Assembly (NCBI RefSeq): GCF_017916325.1
Contig: NC_090145.1
Coordinates: 398,501 to 462,500 of the forward strand
Length of the DNA stretch: 64,000 bases
Reading direction: 5' to 3'
DNA from: Leishmania martiniquensis
Taxonomy: Eukaryota; Euglenozoa; Kinetoplastea; Trypanosomatida; Trypanosomatidae
Of this stretch, positions 56,148 to 64,000 are shown piece by piece; position 1 is the first letter of the stretch, and each line of letters begins with the position of its first letter. A model generated the notes under the pieces. That model did not search any database. It was not told where the DNA came from and saw nothing but the letters and a program-made list of their open reading frames with translations. A program made the translations under genes and the position numbers.

Positions 56148-58694
56148 CCTTGACGATGCAGCCAGCCGGTGCGCGTCCCCTTCCACGAGGTGGCGCGCAG
56201 AGGTGAGGGAGCGCACGCGCGATGCGGCAGACGGGGTGGGTGAGTGAGTGGGCGACGGTGGCGGTTTCTCTATACCTTTTTGAACGGACGCGCGTTCTTA
56301 CGAGCGCATCCGCACGCTCAAGACACCCGCACACAATGGTGAGTGGACCTGCGAGAAGCGAGAAGCGCAACGATAAAGATGACCTCGGTCGATCTACAGG
56401 GAGAGGGAGAGGGAGTGCGTGTGTGTGCGTGTAGATGATGTGTGCCTGCCGTTACGTATCGCGCGAGAGGGAAAATATGAACTATGCATGCAGAGAGACG
56501 GATGGAGGGCCGCGCGTCACGCTAAGGTGGCGGTAGCGGCGTGATGGTGAGCGCGAAGCGGTTGCTTTCCTGTCACCGCGTCAGCAGATGCGGGCGACGC
56601 GTGCTGTTCTGGGGAGGAGGCCTCGAGGTAATGCACATGCACAACGGGGCACCGACGCGAAGCGATCGCATAAGAGGGCCAAATGTGGTGGTGTACGAGG
56701 TGGTGGTGTAAGAGGAGCGAAGACGGCCAGGTGACATGGGTAACACCAAACAACTGAGGTAACAACGCGAAAACATGAGCGAGCAGAGCAGCGGACGCAC
56801 ATGCGCACCTGAGACTGAGCGGTGGCGACGGAAGCGGGGGGGGGAGTAGGTGTGCACGACCGCGTCGCCCGCGAGCATGAAGAGAAGGGGAGGGCCGGCG
56901 AAGAACGCGCGTGCGTACAGTGTCGCAGGGGGTCGCAAGCGAGGAAGATGAGCGGTGACGCAGCGAACGGCTCAGTGGACGACGGTAAAAAAAACAGGGG
57001 AAGGCAGCGAAAAGAGTCCGGCGTACTCGTCGCTTGGCAGCGCTGCGCGGCGTTACACTGAACTTGGTAACAAACTGCACGCTATGAGGCACCTGGGAGG
57101 GAGAGAGAGCACAGGAGGGCGCTTGGGGAGAGGCAAAAATACACACGCATATATACATATATATATATGTGTGTGTGCGTGCGTGGGCGTGTGGCGACGA
57201 GCCGCCTCCGTACCGTTCTTCACGCTCGCCTTGCGCCGCCGCCTCTGCGCACGTGCGCGTGCGCTCTTCTCCTCCTTTCGTGCCTGTTCTCACCCTGCTG
57301 GAGGGGGGGTCGGAGTCTCTTGTTTCGTCGCCGCTGTACGTTGCCGGACAACACCGGGATGGACGTCGAGCTCACTTAATGAAAAAAAAAAGCGTACCGG
57401 TGCGCGGCTGTGGCCGTTTGGGTGCGAAGGAGAGATGGAGTGCGTGCGTGCGTGCGGGCCTGTCTGCCTCAGAAGAAGAGCGCAAGACGCAGAGACGGTG
57501 CTGCCTTACCGGATGGGTTCCCGCGTGTATGTTTAACAGCACCAAGAGAGGCGACAGAGGCGTGCGGGTGTGCCCCCACCTCCTCAAAACGGCGCCCTCC
57601 GCCTCTTCTCTGTGACATGAGGACTTGTCCACGAGCAACAAGGGGGTGGGAGGGTGGGTGGAGTGGGCATGGCCTGAGAGGAGCATCCGCGTATACGCGC
57701 AGGCACAGCGAAGCCACGCACGTTGAGTCCGTGTGGAGAGCTCAACGAAGGCGGCGTTGGTGTGCTGTGGCGGTGGCGAGGACATCGGAGGGGGCAGCGG
57801 TAAAATGACAGACACGCGTGCTTCAGCTCGTCTCCGCAGGGGGATGGGGAAAGGGGGGCCACCCCCACCACACACCCTCCACACATCCTCTTGGGTCGGA
57901 TACGCCTCACAGAGACACAATCTACACGCAGAGGCTGTGCGATCGCGCCGCTGATGGCGCGTTCCCCTCTCCAAGGCGAAGGAGAGGGAGAGGGCAGGTG
58001 TGTGTGTGTGTCTGTATGTGCTGGCGCGGAATGGTTAGCGAAGGAGGCACGCGCACACTTAAACCAGATGGGGTGGGGTGGGGGAAGCAATAGAAAGGGA
58101 AGGAAACAATAAGCGGTCGTGTGGGAGGAGGCAGTGATACTCTGCCCTCCCCTCCCCCATCCCACCGGTGGCGCATCCGACGAGCACGACAACGACGCAG
58201 GTCACCTTTAGGATCCGTCAGAGTGCATCGTCCCGAACCGCTCGACATATTCCTACACACACATACAGAGATGAAGAAAAAAGAGAGACGCGCGCCCATG
58301 TGCACTCCATTCATGCGGGCCCGCAGACTTCGTCGACTGCGCTTTTCGGGATGCCGTGCGCAGGATGGCGACGGCTCTTTCTCTGTCCTTCCCCCTCTCC
58401 CTCTCTCCCCCCCGACACACACACACACACCACTCCCCCTTATCTTCCGCCAGTCCCGCCTATGCTTGTGTGTATGTGTATGTGTGTGTGAGGAAGTGCG
58501 TAGAGATATCGAGAGAGAGAGAGGGGGGGCGAGTCGCTGAGGGGGGGATGAGGAAGGGGAGAGGACCACCGTCTACAAATCGCGCCGTTCTGTAGCTAGC
58601 ACGGAGGCGCCTGTGCGTGTGTGTGTGTATGTGCTACAGCGCTGGCGTCGCTGTTGGGGGAAATGGCCCACGCATAGATATGCGGGCGCGTCTC
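56148..58694. other. Intergenic spacer, 2.5 kb
   Basis: No supported gene. Holds GGTGGT repeats (56690-56708), G-run (56836-56843), (TA)n with (TG)n (57150-57178), poly-A (57382-57391), (TG)n (57999-58010) and (CA)n (58418-58430). A 258-codon frame at 56517-57293 is His/Leu/Ser-rich and not convincing. Confidence 0.55.
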
Positions 58695-59360
58695 TCAAGA
58701 CAGATCGAAGGCTGCCTCATCCTCTCCCTCCTGCAAGCCTTCGACCTCCTCCCGCTCATAGAACTCGTCGGCGTTCTCGTCATCCACGAACAGCTCCTGA
58801 TCCATCTGCCAGAGATCCCAGCCACGCAGCTTGCCGTCGCCGCTCTTGGCACGACGCACCCGCGCTGCCTCTTTTTCGGCCGCCTCCTCGCGCTTACGCT
58901 GCTTCCATGCTTGGAAAGATGCTTCCGTGACGGGGGTTAGATCTGTGCGATCCCTCAGCTTCTCACGCTCCGCCTCTAGCTGCTCCTCCAGTCGTGCGTC
59001 ATCTTGCTCCACCTCGTCAAAGTCCTCGGGGCGGAAGAGGTACTCGTCCGGGTTGCACATGTACTGGTCATCTTTCTCGGCCGCCTCGGCCGCCTCGCCG
59101 TCACGCTTCTTGCGCTGCTGGTGGTCCACGTCGTTGAACAGCTTCGCTAACTCCGCCTCACGCGCACGCTTCTCCTCCTTGGCGGCACGGCGCGCCGCGA
59201 GCTCCGCCTGCGACTTGCGATCCTGTGGGTTGCGCTGGTCAATGCTTTGCTTTACCTGCTGGACGTACGCCTGCACCTTCGCGCTGCGGTTTTTATTCTT
59301 CAGGCCGAAGGTCTTATCCTCGACGATTTTCTCTTTTTTTTTCTGCTCCGCCTTTCCCAT
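58695..59360 (-). CDS. DFRP1/ZC3H15/Tma46-like protein lacking the zinc fingers
   Basis: Encodes 221 aa from the ATG at 59358-59360. The N-terminus GKAEQKKKEKIVEDKTFGLK (2-21) is nearly the signature start of ZC3H15/DFRP1/Tma46. The C-terminal half carries the matching DFRP region: LEEQLEAEREKLRDRTDLTP (124-143), then SFQAWKQRKREEA (148-160) and an acidic end with ELFVDDENADEF. In other eukaryotes this protein binds and stabilises the translational GTPase DRG1 and associates with ribosomes. Between these halves, where two CCCH fingers are expected, there is only a charged linker (residues 72-123) with a single Cys at 102. The length is half of the human protein (426). A DRG partner role is inferred from the retained segments. 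Confidence 0.85.
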   Translation of the reverse strand: MGKAEQKKKEKIVEDKTFGLKNKNRSAKVQAYVQQVKQSIDQRNPQDRKSQAELAARRAAKEEKRAREAELAKLFNDVDHQQRKKRDGEAAEAAEKDDQYMCNPDEYLFRPEDFDEVEQDDARLEEQLEAEREKLRDRTDLTPVTEASFQAWKQRKREEAAEKEAARVRRAKSGDGKLRGWDLWQMDQELFVDDENADEFYEREEVEGLQEGEDEAAFDLS

Positions 59361-60176
59361 CTTGAGCGAAGGTGTGTGTGTGTGTGGGTAGTGGTGGTGG
59401 GGCGGCGCTTTCCTCTGCAACGCCCCCTTATTTGTGTGGCAGGCACGGGCACCGAACTCGTGTGAAGAGTACGCCTATGCGCGCCTGTCTGTCTTTCGCT
59501 CTTTCTCTCTCTCTGTGTGTGTATGTGCGTGTAAGAGCCAAGTTGGGTTAATTCCGTTGGAAGATCTCTCGGACTGAACGGGAGAGGAGGAGGGCGTGGT
59601 GTATGTCTGTGTGCGTCCGCAGAGGCTGTCAGCAGGTAGTGGAGAGGAGGAGGCACTGGTGAACGCGTGCGAGATGCAAACGGCGCGAGGGCCGTCCCCG
59701 CCCCTACTTTTTTCGCATCCCGTATGCGTTTGTGTGACACATCTGCACTCATGAACCAACGCGCATGCACACACGCGCATGCACACATAAGGTCATGCTT
59801 CTTTGTCTCGGTAGTCGCCTCCGTACGCTCATGGCTTCTCCTTACGCAGCCATCGCCCCGCACTTACACACACACACACACCACACACGAGGGCTGACAA
59901 CTGCCATCCATGTGAAGCCATACCGGCACCTAGAGATATACTTGCTGACCCTGCGCGCTTCGCTGACCGCCTCTGCTGCCGGCGGGTCCCTTTTCCCTCG
60001 AAGGGCTGAGGGGGACGGCACGAGGGAAGGGGGAGGAGTCGATAAAGAGTGACAGGCAGGCAGTCGACCCCACAACCGTTAGCCCGCCCTCCGCCTGGAG
60101 ACGGTTTCCCCTTCCTCTCTCTCTCCCCTCCTCGGCACGCTCCTCTTAATCGATCTATGGACACGTCGCTCACGCT
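59361..60176. other. Intergenic spacer, 0.82 kb
   Basis: No gene. Contains (GT)n at 59371-59384, CT/GT repeats (59500-59525), short GAGG tracts (59580-59595 and 59639-59652) that could be splice pyrimidine tracts on the sense strand, and (CA)n at 59867-59884. Confidence 0.55.
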
Positions 60177-63100
60177 TCACTCGAAATAGCGGCGCTTTGG
60201 ACGCTTCTTGAACCACTGATCCTCGTCTGTGTCGGCCACTCCAACCTCAGGCGCGCTCTCCATCGCTGCCGCCGTTGCTTCCTCTAAGCCCTCGTATGCG
60301 GCCGGTGGCGAAGCGCGTGCGCGCGCGGTGGATCGACGGGCACCGCGACGCACGCGCACCTGCAGAGCCTCGTCGTCATCCATCTTCTGCGTTGCGCGCC
60401 GGCTCGCCGGAGCGGGTGGTGGTGGCGATGGCGACGGTCGTGTCGGGGCCGCTGCTACAGGTACAGCGCGACGCCCAGGAAGGGCTCGCGGAATGGTAGG
60501 CGCTGCAGTCACCTCTATTTCTTCCTCCACCTCCACTTCCTCGACACTGTCGTCTTCGTACTCCTCGCCGTTCGCAGGAGCAGCAGCTGCTACAGCCCTA
60601 CTGCTCCGTTGTGCGCGTGAAGGCAGCGGCACTGCCGATGCGGGGCCGGCGCCGCGTGTACGTGTACCAGCCATAGGTGCTGCAGATGCAGGGGAGACAG
60701 GGGTGCGGGCAGAGGCACGTGCCGGCGGAAACTCTTCCTCCTCTTCAAGTTCTTCGACCTCCTCCAATTCTTCTTTGAGATCCTCTTCCTCTACTGAAGG
60801 GCCGCCGTCACCGCCACTGTGCTGCATCATGGCTGCTGGCTTGGGCACTGCTGCTGCTGCTGCGCCGGTCTTGCCTGTTCCACGCTGCTGCTGCTGCCAC
60901 TGGCTATAGGCGGCTTCTCCGAGCCTCGCTCCCTCTTGCTCCTCTCCGTCCCGAGCAGCTTGTGTTGCCGCGGCGTTGGGCATGGGTGCCCCTGGCAGCT
61001 GCCGGTGTTTCCCTCGCGACGCGCGTGCCGGCGCCGCCTCCGCGGCCTCTTTGCTTTTACCACTCGCCGTCTCTTCCTCGTCCTCCTCTTGCAGGGCGCG
61101 ACGGCGGCCAGAGCGGGTGGGGCTCGGTGGTGGCACGGGAGCCGCTGCAGCACCTTTGGCCTTGCGTGAGGGCGGCGGTGGGAGGGCCGCCTCCACATCC
61201 TCTTCCTCCTCCACGACCTCGTCCTCTTCCATCTCCACGTTCTCTGCCGTCTCCGAAGCGCCCGCAGCGCCGTCGCCGTCGCCGTCCTCTGGAAGCAGCT
61301 GCGCCAGTGTCGCGGTTAGCGTGGCCTCCAAGTCTTCGCGGTTGTGCAGCAGACTGTGCACTACCGACGCTCCCGAGGTCTCCTCGATGTCCATGACAAG
61401 GTCATCGATGCAGCGGAACTCGTCCATCTCATCCGCCATCCCGAGCGGGGTGGCGAGCGCCCGCAGCCGCACCGCCTCCTCCTTTGAAAACGGATTTGTC
61501 AAGTCGATCGTTGCTGCCGAGCGCAGCATGAAGTCTGTGCTTTCCGATGGGTCCACCATCTTCGTTGCAATGAGGTGGTAGTGCACCACGTTCACGCGAG
61601 GGAGGACCTTGTGGCGAAGCAGGTGCAGGACACCGAGCATCACCTCCGCAAACGGAAGCCGCACCTCCTCTTCAAGGATGCGATCCTTGGTCGAGGTGTA
61701 GTAGAGGTGCAGCGTCGTGCCGGAGAGGCACACCACACTGCAGCCGGCGCTCTGGTCGATCGCTGGGCGGAAAGGAGAGTGCCGCTTGTCCTTCGAGGTG
61801 AAGAACACCTTGTACGCCTGAATCGCGGCGAGCACCTTGGCAGATGTCATGTCGGTGACGGACGCGATCGTGGACGATGACGCCCCAGTCGCCGCAAAGA
61901 CGGTAAAGGGCCGTGTGTCGGACGACACCAACGGGAAGCCGTAAGGCGGCATCGACGTACCCTCGAGCACGACGACTTGCTCCTCGCGAGCCAACGCCCG
62001 CATGAGGACAGAGCCGTAGAGGAGCGCGTTCACACTCTCGCGCTTGTAGAACTCGATAGCTGCGCCATCCGTGGCCTCCTCGAGCGCCATCTGGTGCTTG
62101 TTGTACGACGTCCAGATCGTCTTGAGCGCCCGCACGCCGATCGGGTCGGCATCGGTGACGGTGGCAGCGTGGTACGCACTGAACATAGCGAGCGGGTCGA
62201 CTTGCGCGGTATCTTCGTCGAGCACCAGAATGTCACCCCGCTGCTCCTGCGCATCACGCTCGTCCTTGCTGGTGGGGTGAAGGTAGCCGTCAGCAGTATT
62301 GAACTGCTTCAACATGAGCTCGGCAAGTCGAGCAAGACGTTCCCGCCGCTCCGCTGCAGTCACCCTGCCGGCTGCGGTGGCCGGTGACGGTGGTGGTGGG
62401 GCTGCTGCTGCTGCAGAGGGGGCAGGTGATGACGGCTGCGCCGTGGCCACAGGTTCCTCTTCCTCCGCCTCTTCAACCTCTTCCTCCACCTCCTCCACGA
62501 GTTCCTCATCGGCCTCTTCTTCTATTTCGTGCCGCGGTGGCAGCTGGTGTTGCTGCTGCTGCTGCTGCCGAGGCACCATAGTAGCGACTTCAGGGACTCT
62601 CTTGCTGCCGTAGCGACCTCCTGGTGCGACTGCGGTGGCGGGGGGCTGTTGCGGGCTGGGCGACGCCGCCCCCGCGCGCTTTGTGGGCGTCGCCTCTGCG
62701 CCACTTTGAGCTGGGGCAGCGTCGCGCCCGAGAATCACCTCGGCTTCATTCATCAGCTCTGCCATCTCCTCATCGTCCACCACCTCGTCACCCTCCAGGG
62801 CCTCCTCCAACACCTCCTCAGCGTCTTCGTCAGGGATGTCCGCCAGCTCCTCACCCTCAGCAACCTCATCCTTCTCGACCACCGGCGTCTTTGGCGCTGT
62901 GCCAGAGGCGACAGAACGCTGCCGAGGACCTCGACGCCGCGCCGGGGCGATTTCGTCCGCATTCTCGCTTGGTGCGGAGTTGCCGGATGGGCTCGCTGCC
63001 CCTGCAGGCCCTTCGCTATCATCATCTCGCTCCGTTGCTGTGACGGTGGCGGCTCGCTGTGCTAATGGCTGTGCATGACGGCTCGCTGCGGCGTCCGCCG

Positions 63101-63977
63101 GTGCGGTCCCGGTTTCCGTCACGGCGGACGCTTTCAGGTCCACCAGGAACGGCGCTGCTGACGGGACGGCCGTGGAAGCGCCATTGGGTAGCCGCTTGGG
63201 TGCCATCAGCTCATCGGCGACAGCGCGCTGGATTGCGCGGGTCAGCCAAGCGACTACCTCTTCGCTTTGCGACTGATTCTGGTGACGCGCAAGGCGGCTG
63301 TACGCTGTTTCGAGGACGCCCCGCGAGTAAGCGCTGAGCTGCACCCGGTCCGGCTGCTCCCTCCACTGCCCGACCGTCGCCACACCAAGCAGGCGAAGCT
63401 CACGCGCGTCTTTTTCGCTCTGATACCGTTCGCTGCTGAGCAGCACCTCGAGGCACTCCGCGTCTCCGCCGACCGCCTTGAGCTTTCGTTTCGGCGTCAT
63501 GGCGACAAAATCGCGGAGGCTGACCGCCTCCACAGCGCCCCCGCCAACTTTCACGTCGGGGTCGACGAGGAGCCGGACGAGGTCTGCAACGGTGCCGACG
63601 GCGCCGGCAGCATCGCCTCTGCCGTGATCATGCGAGTGGAGCAGAACCTCGTCGATGGTGACCTCGTAGGGCCCACGCTGATCCTCCCTGGCGTCCATGT
63701 CGTTGTAATACGGGGTGCCGCCGGCGGAGGCGAGTGTGCGGAACGGGCCCGCGATGCTGTTGCGGCTGCCCTGTGGCACCGCGGCGTGTGGTGAGAGAAG
63801 GACGCGAGACGCCCGAAGCGCGGTCTGGTAGTGCATGCCGTAGTCGCTAGCCCCAGTGTTCGCGCCGCCTGTTGGACGAGTTGCTCGGGTAGACGCGAGT
63901 GGAACACGAAGGGCTATCGCGCTGTCTCCGAAGGGGCGCAAGGGTACGGCAGCCGTCCCTCCAAAGCTGACTGTCAT
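60177..63977 (-). CDS. Large acidic low-complexity hypothetical protein
   Basis: Encodes 1266 aa if it starts at the ATG 63975-63977. The frame is still open to the window edge, so a start beyond it cannot be excluded. Residues 1-265 look partly ordered (PYEVTIDEVLLHSHDH, LRDFVAMTPKRKLKAV, EEVVAWLTRAIQRAVADEL). Acidic Glu/Ala/Pro blocks fill about 330-545. A well-ordered domain spans about 560-890 (GDILVLDEDTAQVDPLAMFS, SVNALLYGSVLMRALAREEQ, LHLYYTSTKDRILEEEVRLP, LPRVNVVHYHLIATKMVD). The rest alternates acidic runs with Ala/Pro/Arg stretches and ends with basic WFKKRPKRRYFE, a possible nuclear signal. Family not recognised. Acidic runs plus basic ends recall chromatin-associated proteins, but that is weak inference. 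Confidence 0.8.
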   Translation of the reverse strand: MTVSFGGTAAVPLRPFGDSAIALRVPLASTRATRPTGGANTGASDYGMHYQTALRASRVLLSPHAAVPQGSRNSIAGPFRTLASAGGTPYYNDMDAREDQRGPYEVTIDEVLLHSHDHGRGDAAGAVGTVADLVRLLVDPDVKVGGGAVEAVSLRDFVAMTPKRKLKAVGGDAECLEVLLSSERYQSEKDARELRLLGVATVGQWREQPDRVQLSAYSRGVLETAYSRLARHQNQSQSEEVVAWLTRAIQRAVADELMAPKRLPNGASTAVPSAAPFLVDLKASAVTETGTAPADAAASRHAQPLAQRAATVTATERDDDSEGPAGAASPSGNSAPSENADEIAPARRRGPRQRSVASGTAPKTPVVEKDEVAEGEELADIPDEDAEEVLEEALEGDEVVDDEEMAELMNEAEVILGRDAAPAQSGAEATPTKRAGAASPSPQQPPATAVAPGGRYGSKRVPEVATMVPRQQQQQQHQLPPRHEIEEEADEELVEEVEEEVEEAEEEEPVATAQPSSPAPSAAAAAPPPPSPATAAGRVTAAERRERLARLAELMLKQFNTADGYLHPTSKDERDAQEQRGDILVLDEDTAQVDPLAMFSAYHAATVTDADPIGVRALKTIWTSYNKHQMALEEATDGAAIEFYKRESVNALLYGSVLMRALAREEQVVVLEGTSMPPYGFPLVSSDTRPFTVFAATGASSSTIASVTDMTSAKVLAAIQAYKVFFTSKDKRHSPFRPAIDQSAGCSVVCLSGTTLHLYYTSTKDRILEEEVRLPFAEVMLGVLHLLRHKVLPRVNVVHYHLIATKMVDPSESTDFMLRSAATIDLTNPFSKEEAVRLRALATPLGMADEMDEFRCIDDLVMDIEETSGASVVHSLLHNREDLEATLTATLAQLLPEDGDGDGAAGASETAENVEMEEDEVVEEEEDVEAALPPPPSRKAKGAAAAPVPPPSPTRSGRRRALQEEDEEETASGKSKEAAEAAPARASRGKHRQLPGAPMPNAAATQAARDGEEQEGARLGEAAYSQWQQQQRGTGKTGAAAAAVPKPAAMMQHSGGDGGPSVEEEDLKEELEEVEELEEEEEFPPARASARTPVSPASAAPMAGTRTRGAGPASAVPLPSRAQRSSRAVAAAAPANGEEYEDDSVEEVEVEEEIEVTAAPTIPRALPGRRAVPVAAAPTRPSPSPPPPAPASRRATQKMDDDEALQVRVRRGARRSTARARASPPAAYEGLEEATAAAMESAPEVGVADTDEDQWFKKRPKRRYFE

Positions 63978-64000
63978 CCAGAGCTGACCGCTGCTGCCAC

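Noticed and set aside
56517..57293. 258-codon minus-strand frame
   Set aside because: His/Leu/Ser-rich translation of repeats, with no ordered domain.

Overview
The window looks like nuclear DNA of a Leishmania-type trypanosomatid. It is GC-rich, and every convincing gene is intronless and on the minus strand. The genes form one unidirectional cluster with no strand switch in 64 kb. They are separated by long spacers full of (CA)n, (GT)n and (TA)n microsatellites. On the sense (minus) strand, pyrimidine tracts lie upstream of many start codons, as expected for polycistronic transcription with spliced-leader trans-splicing. The products fit: an ADAT2-type tRNA deaminase, an outer-arm dynein assembly factor, an AAAP amino acid transporter pair, and several very large Ser/Ala-rich kinetoplastid-style proteins. 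The species cannot be fixed from the sequence alone.

Transcription runs from high to low coordinates. From right to left: a large acidic low-complexity protein (60177-63977); a DFRP1/ZC3H15-like protein without zinc fingers (58695-59360); a WD40 protein of the DAW1/ODA16 type (54888-56147); two tandem, divergent paralogues with a methylenetetrahydrofolate reductase (MTHFR)-like barrel and mitochondrial-looking N-termini (50773-53268 and 48308-50314); a 1936-residue low-complexity protein (39700-45510); a small Gln-rich protein (37341-37757); ADAT2 (34975-35793); a possible 62-residue membrane protein (34219-34407); two AAAP transporter genes in a 2.19-kb direct duplication (30309-31718 and 27888-29297).

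Further left are an RBM19/Mrd1-like five-RRM ribosome-biogenesis factor (23942-26758), a HEAT-repeat protein resembling PP2A-A/PP4R1 (18107-23056), a stretch with broken coding traces (about 16.5-17.8 kb), a rhomboid-like mitochondrial membrane protein (14078-15208), an 1837-residue Ser-rich protein (6199-11712), a basic coiled-coil protein (3820-5460), a CCCH zinc-finger protein (2148-2879), and the 5' end of a secreted protein cut by the left edge (1-396).

The genes do not form one pathway, as is usual in trypanosomatid clusters. The observations most worth a second look are the MTHFR-like pair (the downstream copy has lost the usual active-site Glu), the zinc-fingerless DFRP1-like protein, the young transporter duplication with different distal 5' flanks, and a near-perfect 37-nt palindrome at 34794-34830 between ADAT2 and the small membrane protein.
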